Shown here: one piece after another, positions 1-10,768 of the stretch
Position numbering within the stretch: position 1 is the first letter of the stretch
How the letters are laid out: each line of letters opens with the position of its first letter
DNA from: Chamaecrista fasciculata
Taxonomy: Eukaryota; Streptophyta; Magnoliopsida; Fabales; Fabaceae
Assembly (NCBI GenBank): GCA_003254925.1
Contig: QANZ01035685.1
Span: forward strand, 56,879-120,878
DNA length: 64,000 bases
Direction of reading: 5' to 3'
The notes under the pieces: model-generated
What the model was told of the DNA's origin: nothing
Databases searched by the model: none
What the model saw: the letters and a program-made list of their open reading frames with translations, nothing else
Position numbers and translations under genes: made by a program

Positions 1-694
1 GCTCCAATTTGAAGCCATCTTTCAAGCTTCCATAAGCCTTTTGGCCTCATGTGTCTGTAGAACACAAGCTCTTCTGACACGGCAAAGGAATTCCCAAATG
101 AAAAATCAGGAAACTCAATGGCAAGGAATTGTGGATCATGTCCAAATAAAATGGAGCAAAAGTAGTCAAAATTGAAGCGTGTGAATATGTCTTGTAGATC
201 CAATATTCCTGCTTGTTCAATAACATCATCAAGAACACGAAGCAAACCACTCTCAATCTTCTTATGAATGACCTGTAAGAAAAGGTTTAGATTGATAAGG
301 TAATATATGTGCATTTAGAACATCAAGAAAGAGATCAGGAGTCTCGTTAATTTTTACATATTCTTAGCCTTGCATAGCTTGCTCTCATATATTTGTGCTA
401 AGTACTTAATTAACTTTTCTTTGCGAGATGGCTAAGTCGAAAGTTAGCTTTATAATTTTGTATGAGCTTACTAAACCCTTTTTCAAATTATTTCATTATT
501 GAGTTTATTTATCCCACTAAATTAGAATTGTCAACATATATAGACCAATTTGACTAGCTCACACGGATTGCTCCTAAACAAATTATTGTAAATTGACCCG
601 TTTTGTAAACAAGTCAAGAATTTTTCAACCCTGCTCACTTTCGAATGGGTCAAACTCGTCAGCTCACTCTTTTTTGCATTAACTTTAAAATTTT

Positions 695-1117
695 GGATAA
701 ATTACACTATGATACTAGCTCTGTATTATGGACCGATTTCACTTTAGTATCCTGCCCTTTCAAAAGTGACACTTTGGTACCCTATTTTTTTCACCGTTAA
801 CATTTTGGTACATTGTTCTTGCAAAAGTGATATTTTAATACCCTGTTCTTTGCACCGTTAACACTTTGGTACTTTTTTCTATGAACAGTTTTCACTCTGG
901 TACCCTGTTCTTTCACGATTTGTTATCTTATTCTATCTTTTTTAAGGTAGCAAAGTGCTAACGGTGCAAAAAACAAGGTACCAAAATGTCACTTTTGAAA
1001 ACAGGGTACCAAGATTTTAAATGTGCAAAGAACATGGTATCAAAGTGTCACTTTTGAAAGAACATAGTACCAAAATGAAATCCGTCCATAGAACAGGGTA
1101 CCAAAGTGTAATTTACC
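695..1117. mobile_element. Mutator-type fold-back MITE, GGTAAATTACAC family
   Basis: The ends are inverted copies of a GG(A)TAAATTACAC terminus followed by repeats of the phrase CTTTGGTACCCTG; the two halves pair over most of their length. Flanks are taaaatttt (left) and ttaaaattt (right), which match as a 9-bp duplication only if shifted by one base. The same terminus with a perfect 9-bp TSD is at 57863-58292. Confidence 0.65.
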
Positions 1118-1255
1118 TTAAAATTTATTATACTTTATAATTATATTTTTAAATATGAATACTTTTTACAACTTAAATAATAAAATATCTTTATAAAATC
1201 ATACAAATGACAAAGTTAAAAGATATAAATTTTAAATAAAGATATAATCCAAAAG

Positions 1256-1387
1256 ACAAAAGTACTAATTTCGTCCCCAAACTTTACACCAACTGTCGAT
1301 TCGTCCCCAATCTTTTTTTGAGAGTTGATTGAGGACGAAATTGACAGTTGTTGTAAAATTTGAGGACAAAATTAATACTTTTTCCTA
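1256..1387. repeat. Small hairpin repeat next to the splice donor
   Basis: A 130-bp imperfect palindrome: one arm has TTCGTCCCCAAACTTTACAC and the other its complement ending in AAAATTAATACTTTT. The same phrases recur in the YIP4 intron near 46600-46900, so it is a dispersed family. It ends about 15 bp from the donor at 1402. Confidence 0.55.
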
Positions 1388-1842
1388 TAAAAAAAATCCA
1401 ACCTTCTCACAAAGCTTCTCGAAGTTGCTGTTCTTCAGCAACGAATGAAGGAGCGTTCTGCTATACTTCCATGTGTCAAAATCAGCAGCAATAATGCCAT
1501 CTCCCAAAATATCAAAATTGTCACGAAATTCTGGCCCTCTCACATAGTTATCAGAATTCTTGCTCAACATGTGTTGTACGTTCATGGGGTCGCAGGTTGT
1601 CATGTAGTTCAATTTTGTGAACCATGGTCCGATCCTCTGAAATTGACAGTGAAAGCTTGTTGTTTGAGAGCTTGAGTGAGGAACTCATGGATGTGCCACA
1701 TATGATAGAGCAATTGGGGTGCCATTCCCAAGAAAGGCCAATCAATGAACACAGGATTTTTGCAATGTCGTCTCCAACATTGGAAAAGAAAAAGGAACAC
1801 AAGTAATGCAATTACTTGTGCGTAAGAAAGCATGGTGGCCAT

Positions 1843-2420
1843 TGTGAAAATTGAAGGTAACAAATAAAGATATTTGGTGCTTTATTTTGGATTTTGATTG
1901 TTGTTTTCAAAGAAATGCATGGATATGTATGTGTGTGAGTGAATATATTGTATAAATATATATGTATATATACATTATTTGGATTTTCTTGTATTAGAGT
2001 TAGGTGAGGTATACCTATCTTCTAATTAACACAATTTTCTACATTAAAGTTTTCCGTATTTTATATGATATGATTAATAATTATGATAAAGAAAGAAGTT
2101 AAAATGTAATTTTCTAGCTGTATGATAAATATCAATAATAAAGAATGAAGTTGAAATGTAATATTATGAACATGTAGGACTCCAAGAGTTTTGTTCTTTT
2201 GTAAAACCCAGTAATAGTAATTTGCTATTAATGAAGCATGATTTATGGTAGTAACGTTTAAAGTAGGGCAAGGTAGTATTAATTATTTGGTTTGGTTAAA
2301 TTTGGAAGTTCACTGAAATTGGAATCAGTCTAATAATTAGATTTAGATGATAAAGAAAGGTACTAAATTTTCTTTTTTGATATTTTTCACAAGTATCTTT
2401 CACATGTGACAATCATATTT
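1843..2420 (-). promoter_or_regulatory. Upstream region of the P450 pseudogene, duplicated with the gene
   Basis: About 300 bp upstream of the ATG aligns by eye with 9983-10245 upstream of the intact copy, including a TATATGTGTGTG-like stretch and a CATTAAAGT...TTTCGTA-like block. The tandem duplication therefore included the promoter. No unambiguous TATA box can be assigned among the many TA runs. Confidence 0.45.
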
Positions 2421-2429
2421 AAAAAATTA

Positions 2430-3496
2430 GGGTAAAATACAGGAAAGGTACCTGTGGTTTGGCCTAATCTCACTTTTATGACGTGTGGTTTCAAAAGTTG
2501 CACATTAGGTACCTGTGTGTTTCGCCGTTAAATAGAAGCAGTAATTGTGTAATTTTCTGTTAAATTTTTGACGGAAAAAGTAGTACTTGTGGTTTTAAAA
2601 GTTACACATTAGGTACCTGTGGTTTTGCTAAAGCTTGAACTATATATTAGCTTCATATTTTGAACATTAAACGATGAAACCCAACACTCTCTTCATCTTC
2701 ATCATCATCTTCTTCCCATAAACTCAACAAACCCTCATTTCTCATACGAATTTCAAATTCCACTCATCAAATTAAATCAGAAATCACACACACACATAGA
2801 TATACATTAATCAGAAATCACCCGAATTATCATCTCCAAATTTCTCGGCGGATTTTGAAGCAATTTCAAAGATTTAGGGTTTCTAATTTGATTTGATGAA
2901 ATTAGGGTTGTTGAAATTGCAGATCGAAGAGGGTTTCTGTAATACCCCAAGGTACCATGTTAGACATTAGACTTAGCATTTGACTTAAAAGTAAATTGTG
3001 TAGTTAATCTAGAAGTCCTTATGAGCTTGTAGTTAAATTTTAAGAGCAACCTGACAAAAAAATTTTATCCGTGTTTCATTTTAATTTTATTATAAGACAC
3101 TTTTAAGTAAGAAATAATAAATTATAGATATAATATTTTTGAAAGGAAAATATATATTTGGAACCTACTATTTTCAATGAATCCAACAATATAATTTTTT
3201 TCAAAAATCTCTATTTCTAGAACTTTTGAGTTTTAGGGACTGTTTTGAAAGAATTTAAATATTTTTGGGCAATACTATGGATCTAGCCTCTTTCTCCTTG
3301 CATCAGAATTACTTTTTTGCCCCCCCCCCAAATTTGGCCAAAATAGCAAAACAACCCTTTCTTTAACGGAAAATTACACAAGTACTGCTTCTGTTTAACG
3401 GCGAAACACACAGGTACCTTATGTGCAACTTTTGAAACCACACGTCATAAAAGTGAGATTAGGCCAAACCACGGGTACCTTTCCTGTATTTTACCC
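2430..3496. mobile_element. Mutator-type fold-back element, 1067 bp, perfect 9-bp TSD
   Basis: Terminal inverted repeats start GGGTAAAATACAGGAAAGG and extend about 135 bp inwards with few mismatches. The target duplication AAAAAATTA is at 2421-2429 and 3497-3505. The interior (about 2640-3300) is not palindromic. It holds CT-rich, leader-like sequence and a TGTAATACCCC block that recurs near 37610. The nine-base TSD is the Mutator signature; no transposase is present, so it is non-autonomous. Confidence 0.85.
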
Positions 3497-3511
3497 AAAA
3501 AATTATCAACA

Positions 3512-4072
3512 ACAACAACCAAAACCTTATCCTACCAGGTGGGATTGGCTATATGGATCAAGTGAAACCAACATGTTATATCCTTACACATGTCAACCAT
3601 AAGGTTATTGATAACTAAATCTTTCCGGATAGTTTCTTGATAGTTTTCTTTGATTTTCCCCTTCCTCGGGTTATAAGATTATCTACCATTTGATCAACTC
3701 TGCGTACCAGAACCTCTAAAGGTCTTCTTTGCAAATGCCCAAACCACCTAAGGCGTGTTTCGACCAATTTCTCAATGATAGACACCACACCAACCTCCTC
3801 TCTGATGACCTCATTCCTGATCTTATCCTTATTATTATGACCACACATCCAACGAAGCATTCTCATCTCAGTCACGTTAAATTTTTGCTCATGTTTCCCT
3901 TTTATCGCCTAACATTTAGTACCATACAATAGAACGAGTCTTATTGCCGTGCGGTAAAATTTTCCTTTTAGTTTAAGTGACACTTTTTTATCACAGATAA
4001 ACCCTGAGGCCTTTCTCCACTTCATCCACCCTGCCTGAATCCTGTGATTAACATTCTCTTCTATTTCCCACT
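3512..4072 (-). mobile_element. RTE-type LINE, 5'-truncated 3' end of the reverse transcriptase ORF
   Basis: The minus strand reads the typical C-terminus of plant RTE ORFs: [15 protein letters not shown], then VTEMRMLRWMCGHNNKDKIR, then TRLRWFGHLQRRP and a basic GRGK tail. The normal Cys-Trp after YGTK is Cys-stop here (TAG), so it is dead. The 3' end runs into TTG repeats, as expected for RTE tails. The target duplication AAAAAATTATCAACA lies at 3497-3511 and 4073-4087. Confidence 0.85.
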
Positions 4073-4457
4073 AAAAAATTATCAACATTAAATATAAATA
4101 TTTCTCCTAATAAAAATTGGAATAGGGATTCATCACATTATTTATGTGACTCGTTCGAACCAATTTAAACAACCAGGATCAATTTATACTAATTGAATTA
4201 CATATAAATGTTCAGTTTTTCTTCACAAGATCGATTCTTTTAAAAATTACAGTTCACTCATTCAACCCAATCTCAACCCAACGCATAAGTAAAGCACAGT
4301 CACAGTTCAAGCTTCAAAATTTGAGGTTGATCATTTAAAAATTATGAATCCAAGAGTGATTAGAACGGCACTATGAATGGTTGACGTTAATTTGTCAAAA
4401 ATAAGATAAGAAGACATAAGTTGTGAGAATTTTTTTTTAAATCGAATATTAAAATTT

Positions 4458-5930
4458 GGGTAAAATACAAAAAACGTACCTGTGATTTGGCCCGATTTCA
4501 CATCACTGCTGTGTGGTTTAAAACGTCTCACTTTGGGTACATGTGTATTTTGACGTTACCCACGTTAAGTACTTGAACTTTTTTTCCGTTAGAATTTAGA
4601 CGAAATATGTCTATGACTCAGTGAAAAATCAAATTTTGGTCCACGAACTATGGGATAAGTTTCATTTTAGTCCTAAAATTATTTTTTATTTCATTTTGGT
4701 CCTGAAACTTTCATCCTCCTTCATCTCCATTTCCATCTCTCTCTTCTTCTTCTTCACTCTTCGGACCCCGCCGCTGTCAGGTTCATCATCATCATCATCA
4801 TAATCATCTCTTCGGACCACCGTCGCCGCCGCCGCCAGGTTCATCATCATCTTCGAGCCACCGCCACCGTCGCCGGGTATCATGCTTTGAATTTCTGGAA
4901 ACGGTGAACTCCTCACACGCATATTATATGTTGATGTTTTCTTCGATTTTTCGTCAAAATCTGGAAGCGAATCATAAAATTGATTTTGAAAACTTCAAAA
5001 TCGTCACATTCCGATTCTTTTGGTCATTTTTTCGCCGCCTATAAATCGTGTTTTTCGCCAGATTGAAAATTTCGACGTTCTTGAGTTCTTGAATTTCTTG
5101 ATTTCGATCCATCACTTTTAGGACGCGATTTTGGAATCTGAGATGACAGATCTCTTCGTCTGCATGAGATGATTCCAACCGGTTCTTGATCGGCCGGAAA
5201 CAATGCCGGAAACGGTGTTTCCCGGTGTCGGTTTTTGGATGGGTCGGGTCTTGTGACCCGACTCAAGGTTGAAGATGACATTTTTTCTGGCTCATTTTTC
5301 TTTTTTGGTCCTCCCTAGTTTGCTCAGTTTGCAATTTGGTCCTTCCTCTTTGGTCTATTTTCGTTTTGGTCCCAACAACTATTAAAAAAATAAATAAATA
5401 AATCTTTGTGCTAGCCTAGTCATTTTGATGATTTGGGATTAAAATGAATGAAAATAATGAAAAAGAGGGGGAAGTTGAGAATAATGAGATAAGAATGCGC
5501 TAGGGATAAAATTACATTTTGGAGATAAATTTATGGTTGAACTAAGAATAACGGTTAAAATTGCGATAAAATCACATTTTCGAGATCAAAACAAAAAAAA
5601 TGTGAAAGTTTGAGGACAAAAATGAAATAAAAAATTGCTTTTATGGCCAAAATGAAACTTATTCCATAGTTTGAAAACCAAAAATGAGATTTTAACCTTT
5701 GAGTGGAAATTAACGACTAAGATGCAAAAGAAATCAACGGTTAAGATGCAATAGAAATCAACGGCTAAGATACATTGAAAATCGATGGCTAAGATTGCGT
5801 CACGTCAGCATTTTCTATTAAAATTAATGGAACAACACATATCTCATATACCCAAAATGAGACGTTTTAAACCACACAACAGTGATGTAAAATCGGACCA
5901 AACCTCAGATACGTTTTTTGTATTTTACCC
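4458..5930. mobile_element. Mutator-type fold-back element, 1473 bp, perfect 9-bp TSD
   Basis: The termini are GGGTAAAATACAAAAAACG and its complement, with arms of roughly 110 bp or more. The TSD TTAAAATTT is at 4449-4457 and 5931-5939. A second inverted pair (TTTTGGTCC phrases from about 4620 and about 5700 inwards) sits inside the first. The core at 4740-5280 is GC-richer and leader-like, with CCGCCGCCGCC and CCGGAAAC blocks, and may be captured gene sequence. No transposase. Confidence 0.85.
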
Positions 5931-5939
5931 TTAAAATTT

Positions 5940-6958
5940 TACACCAATAATTCAGACATTTGAATATGTCAATTTTGGATAGGCAATTCAAACATAATTC
6001 AAATTTGAACAAATTCACACACCGGAAGATATTAGACTTTGGACAAGAAGTCCACACAACAAAAGATGTAAAAAGTATCCTAAACACTAGAAAATGTAAA
6101 ATTTGGAGTTAAAGATATAAAAATTCAAGGTAAATTACACTTTGTTACCCTTAGGTATGGATCGATTTTGGTACTCTGTTTTTTTAAAAGTGATATTTTA
6201 ATACCCTGTTCTATTCGCCGTTAGCACTTTGGTGCCAAAAACTTTTTTTCTATTACCTCTAGATGGAAAAAAGCATGTGTTGGTCATGTGTATGGTCAAA
6301 AACCAAAATTCACCATTATAAACTCAGATTTTACGATTCTGCCACTAAAAACACGATTCAATATATACTTCAAGGCAGGAAATTTCGTGTTTTATTAGTC
6401 TAAATCGTGAAATTTGAGTTTAAGAGAGTGAGTTTCATAGTTTTTATCATGCACGTGCTTTTTTTGTCTAAAGGTAACAGAAAAAGAGTTTTAAATACTA
6501 AAATGCTAACAGTGAATAAAATATGGTACTAAAATGTCATTTTATTTATGCATAAGAAAAATAAATTTTTGAAATATAATACATTAGTAATATAAGATTT
6601 CTCAAAAAAAGTGTAAAGTAATAGAAAATGCATTTCTTTTTAAGGATCGATATCTACCTACTTTTATGTGATAGTTTCTAAAGATTTAATTAGGTGTGTA
6701 TCTAATTAATATAACTATAATATTGTGTATTTCTAAAGATTCAATTGCTTACTTAATTTTCTTTTTTGGACTAACACATTAATTGGATTGACTCATTCAG
6801 AAATCAAAGTTCAAATAGAAAGTTTTGGATGGTTTGATTTTTTAGCAATCCAACAGTTGGACCGGATCGGATGATTCTTAATTGGTTATCTCATGTCTAA
6901 TTGGGTTCAATTCTCATAATGATTTTTGGAGTCAAACCAAACTACTTTTTTCTTCAAC
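5940..6958. repeat. AT-rich DNA with one degenerate fold-back element (about 6130-6545)
   Basis: A GGTAAATTACACTTTG terminus starts at 6130 and is followed by GGTACTCTG and ATACCCTG phrases. A poor inverted counterpart ends near 6545, but the outer right terminus is lost. No gene is seen elsewhere in the stretch. Confidence 0.45.
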
Positions 6959-7179
6959 TAGCAACGTTAGGGAGTCCAGAAATGTCGGCAGGAGCCTTGA
7001 GAAGAGTTCTCTTTTATGTTTATCAGCTTGGTCACCTTAGAAATGGCTCAGTCGGAAGTAGGGTCCAGCGGCTGGAAGAGCACCGCCAGGGCGAGGCCGT
7101 GCGATCCGTCGAGTTATCATGAATCATCAGAGCGATGGGACAAGCCCACGTCGACCTTTTATCTAATAAATGTGTCCTT
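6959..7179. pseudogene. Chimeric rRNA pseudogene: 26S piece joined to antisense 18S piece
   Basis: The plus strand at about 6959-7086 matches the internal 26S rRNA region I know by its phrases GGGAGTCC...GTCGGC, AAGAGTT, GGCTCAG and TAGGGTCCAGCGGC, ending AGAGCACCGC. Directly after, about 7093-7179 reads the reverse complement of 18S rRNA: GCCGTGCGATCCGTCGAG, TTATCATGAATCATC, GTCGACCTTTTATC and TAATAAATG. Differences from the remembered rRNAs are mostly C-to-T and G-to-A at CpG sites, as expected of an old methylated insertion. A 73-codon ORF across it is not a gene. Confidence 0.8.
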
Positions 7180-7649
7180 GATCAACTTTGATCAACCTTG
7201 ATTACCCTTGATCAACCTTGATCATCGTGACTTGATCAATGTCTTGTCTTATCTCACAATTGAATTTTGTTGTTTGGATCTAGTTTTGTTCAAATCTCGA
7301 ATTTGATATTTTGTATATCAGACTCATTTAGTTCGCATTTCGTGTGAACATTTGCCGGTAGCTGTTCGGTTCATAGAACATTGCTTTGCATACTTCTTAT
7401 AAAGTCTATATATATATATATTTATTTATTTTTCATTTGTTTCCGACCGACATTTATCTTCCATTGAAAATAATCTTGTTTGAATTTTTTTTCAATAACA
7501 GAGCACATAGATCAGAGTAGATAATTTTATATGTAGCAACTTTAATTATTCATTCATTTAACTAATACAAGAGTATGACCGAGTTAATAACTTAGATATA
7601 TAGCCATAAACCTAATAGATTTGAAATCCATATGGTTCAAATTCATATA
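7180..7649. other. 3' flank of the P450 with a short TTGATCAACC tandem repeat
   Basis: Several imperfect copies of TTGATCAACC lie at 7180-7240, immediately after the rRNA chimera. The remainder is AT-rich and would hold the P450 3' UTR; I see no other gene. Confidence 0.5.
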
Positions 7650-9982
7650 TTACCTTCTTTTTGCTAACTTAACTTTCAAACCATGCTCCATCATAGTCAC
7701 AAGTGAAACGGTTGGAGAAATAGGATGATCTTTCACTACTTGTACATGATAATTCCACAAAATAGCACTTGCCACCATCTTCGACGTAACAAAAGCCATG
7801 TTTCTACCCAAACAAATCCTTGGTCCTGTTCCAAAAGTCACAAACTTGTGAAGTGGCACAGAAACAATGTCTCCTGTGTCAGAGATCCATCGCTCTGGCT
7901 TGAACTCCAAGTAATCTTTTCCCCATGATTTTTCAAGCCTCCCCATTGAATAGTATGAGAATAATATCATAGATTTAGGATCCACAACATGGCCACTAGG
8001 AAGCACATCAGATTTAATTGCTTGCCTAGAGTCAATAAATATGGGAGGAAATAGCCTTAAAGATTCACATATAGCACCATGGAGATATACAAGATTTTTC
8101 ACATCCTCCCCACCTAAAAAGCTTGGATTTTTACCTTTTGCTACAATCTTCTCTTTGATCTCTTCAATGATCTTAGCTTCCACTAATGGGTTTGTAGCTA
8201 CATGCCAGAAAAACCAAGTGAGAGCTGAGGTTAATGTTTCTCTCCCTGCGACAAAAAGACTTGAAATAGTGTCCCTAAGAAACTTTTCATCAATATGTGC
8301 TTTTCTATCTCCTAATTCTCTCTCTCTCATTAAAGTTGTGAGAAAGTCAGTTTGTGTTTCTAATTCCTCATTACTTTCATTTTTAATTTCTCTCGTTTTT
8401 CTCTCACGATCATCTCTCTTTGATGCTATATGTTGGTACAAGAATTGGTCAAAGGCTCTGAGTGCTGCTGCAAGCTTCTTTTCTGCTCCAATTTGAAGCC
8501 ATCTTTGAAGCTTCCACAAGCTTTTGGGCTTTGTGTATCTGAAGAATGCAATCTCTTCCCATTCAGCAAGAGCTTTCCCAATTACTGATTCTGGAAATTC
8601 AATGGAAAGGGAATGTGGGTCATGTCCCAAAAGGATACAACAAAAATAGTCAAAATTGAAGCGTTTGAAGATGTCTTGTAGATCTACTATTCCTTGTTCT
8701 TTTCTTGGTACGTTGATAACATCATCAAGAACACGAAAAAAACCACTTTGAATCTTCTTATGAACCACCTGTAAGAACAAGTTTAGATCCATAAGTAGTC
8801 AATATATGTATTTAAAAAACTACAAGAATAAGAGTAGTCTTGTTACATTTTTACACTTAACTTCGATTAGATTTATAACACTTCCACATATAGATAAACA
8901 TATTCATTATTTTAGGTGAAATGGTCATTTTGGTCCTTAAAGTATGCCTTAATGTTCATTTGGTCCTTTATGTTTCAAAATATTTCATTTTGGTCCCAAA
9001 CTATTGAATTTGGTCATATTTCTCTCGTATCTCATTTCAAGTTCAAAGAACTTGCTAAGGGTAACTCATAGTTCTAAATTCATTGCATTCAAACTTGAAA
9101 CAAGAGATATATGATCAATTTCACTTGTTTGATAGTGAAACAAGCGGTCTACTTTTATGATTGATTTGACCTTGTTTGATGACGACCTCACTTAGATAGA
9201 GAAGTACTCTTTGAGAATAACATTTAGCTTTAAATTCGTTACATTCAAACATGAAACAAGACAAATATGACAAGATTCAATATTTTGGGACCAAAATGAA
9301 ACATTTTGCCAATATTTAGGACTGATTTGTATATTTTGAAACATAAAGGACCAAAATGAACATTAGGGCATACATTTATGATCAATTTGAACATTTTGAA
9401 ACATAAAGACCAAAATGAACATTAGTCAAACATTTAGGACCGAAATGACATTTGACCTTAATTTTAATATGATATTTAACAAAAAAGTTATTAAAAGAAA
9501 AGCTATAAAAGATAGAAATCAACATAAAAATTTCTTACACAAACCTTTTCACAAAGCTTCTCGAAGCTTTTGTCCTTAAGCAAAGGATGAAGCAACGTCC
9601 TACTATACTTCCATGTCTCTGAATCAGAAGAGACAACCCCATCCCCCAAAATATCCACATGGTCACGATACTCAGGCCCTTTCACATAGCTATCAAAATT
9701 CTTGCTCAAAATGTGTTGTACGTTCATGGGGTCGCAAGTAACCAAATAGTTCAATTTGGTGAACCATGGTCCTCTAAAGTTGGTAGTACATGCTTGTTGT
9801 TTGAGAGCGTCAGTTATATGTTCATGCAAGTTCCACAAGTGAGGGATTAATGAGGGTAACATTCCAAAGAAAGGCCAATCAAAGAGGATTGGGTTTTGGC
9901 AGCTTCGTCTACGATGGAAATAGTAAACGAAGCACACTACAAGTAATGCAATTATTTGTGCGTAAGAAAGCATGGTGATCAT
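7650..9982 (-). CDS. CYP96A-like cytochrome P450 (fatty acid/alkane hydroxylase type)
   Basis: Two exons, 9545-9982 (146 codons) and 7650-8768 (372 residues plus stop), give 518 residues, the usual size for the family. The 776-bp intron has a GT donor at 9544 and a CAG acceptor before 8768, phase 0. An N-terminal anchor (residues about 4-22) would hold it on the ER membrane. Visible P450 motifs: I-helix AGRETLTS at 320, K-helix ESLR at 381-384, PERW at 437-440 and haem loop FGTGPRICLG at 458-467 with Cys465. The N-terminal DWPFFGMLPSL and GPEYRD...LGDG phrases are CYP96A-like. Known CYP96A15 (MAH1) hydroxylates mid-chain cuticular alkanes; the substrate here is unknown. The ATG at 9982 is chosen because the paralogue has the equivalent start. 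A CACTA terminus lies 264 bp upstream. Confidence 0.92.
8915..9457. mobile_element. Fold-back MITE in the intron of the intact P450
   Basis: The ends are inverted copies of a GGT(C/G)AAATG...CATTTTGGTCC phrase, repeated inwards as ATGTTCATTTTGGTCC. Flanking nonamers attatttta and ttaatttta agree at 7 of 9 positions, compatible with an old Mutator-type TSD. Other members of this family are at 41867-42380 and 54401-54680. It occupies 543 of the 776 intron bases and is unrelated to the element in the paralogous intron. Confidence 0.7.
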
Positions 9983-10245
9983 TGTGAATATTCAAGGTGA
10001 CAACTAACAAATTAAGATATTTGCTGCTTTGGATTTTGATGATTGTTTAAAAGAAATGCATATGGATATATATGTGTGTGTGAATACTGTATATATGTAT
10101 ATGTGTGTGTATATATATATTTATTATTTATACTTGCCACCCGCAAAATTTGGTGAAGTGTAACTATCTTCTCAACTTTACATTAAAGTATTTCGTACTT
10201 TATATTATTGATTATGATGAAGAAAGAAAGTAAAATGCAATATTT
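9983..10245 (-). promoter_or_regulatory. Proximal promoter and leader of the intact P450
   Basis: This block is homologous to 1843-2170 upstream of the pseudogene copy. Homology ends where the CACTA terminus begins at 10246, so anything further upstream in the ancestral promoter has been displaced. TATATATG runs near 10065-10120 could supply a TATA element, but none can be singled out. Confidence 0.5.
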
Positions 10246-10768
10246 CACTACAAAAAAAGAGCCTTTTAGCGACGGTTTTCTGTGTATTTTAGCGACGGTT
10301 CTGACCGTCGCTAAGCATATAACGACGGTTATGAAAACCGTCGTTAAAAGCAGCGTCGGCAGCTCTTTAGCGACGGTTTTACCAACCGTAGGGATAACCG
10401 TCGCTAGTGAAATTTTAGCGACGGTTTTAAACGTCGTTATCTGCCAACCCAGTTGCACACCTGTAATCCATCTAGCGACGGTTTTAACCGTCGCTATTTA
10501 ATGACGGTTCCGACCGTCGTTATCTAACGACGGTTTTAACCGTCGCTAGATATATTTTTATTTTTTAAAAATTTTAAAAGCTCATTTAAATTCATAATTA
10601 AAAGAGAATTTATCTTCTAAAAATATATATTGCAATAAGTATGAAAATTGAAGTGTCATATATTATCCAAATGTCATGTGTCATTACAATTAAAATAGTA
10701 TTAAAATAAAATGTAAATGAATTTAAAAATAAATGTCATTACAACTTTTGAAGGACAAAATCCAAAGC

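Larger units (their letters stand above)
273..1402 (-). other. Intron of the P450 pseudogene, with two fold-back elements
   Basis: The first roughly 100 bases after the acceptor side resemble the intron of the intact paralogue. The rest does not, and is filled by the palindromic elements at 695-1117 and 1256-1387. No exon-like sequence is seen. Confidence 0.7.
1..1842 (-). pseudogene. CYP96A-like cytochrome P450, frameshifted copy, cut by window edge
   Basis: This is the tandem paralogue of the P450 at 7650-9982. Exon 1 is 1403-1842 and starts with Met-Ala-Thr-Met-Leu-Ser-Tyr-Ala-Gln, a membrane anchor. A GT donor lies at 1402-1401 and a CAG acceptor just before 272. Exon 2 (272 to below 1) reads in frame from VIHKKI through FDYFC and the GHDP motif before leaving the window, so the I-helix and haem loop are not visible. 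Compared with the paralogue, exon 1 carries five extra bases (plus-strand GATCC at about 1631-1635). This shifts the frame and gives a stop at 1609-1611 after about 77 residues. The remainder of exon 1 is open in another frame, so the lesion looks recent. An alternative start at 1863 is in frame but has no counterpart in the paralogue. Confident of the family; the pseudogene call assumes the insertion is not an assembly error. Confidence 0.85.

Noticed and set aside
6901-7201. Two overlapping ORFs with GC-rich codons
   Set aside because: The sequence is rRNA-derived; the frames are accidental.
10268-10545. CRISPR-like array of AGCGACGG repeats
   Set aside because: Repeats occur in both orientations with irregular spacing next to a CACTA terminus; they are transposon subterminal repeats in a plant genome.
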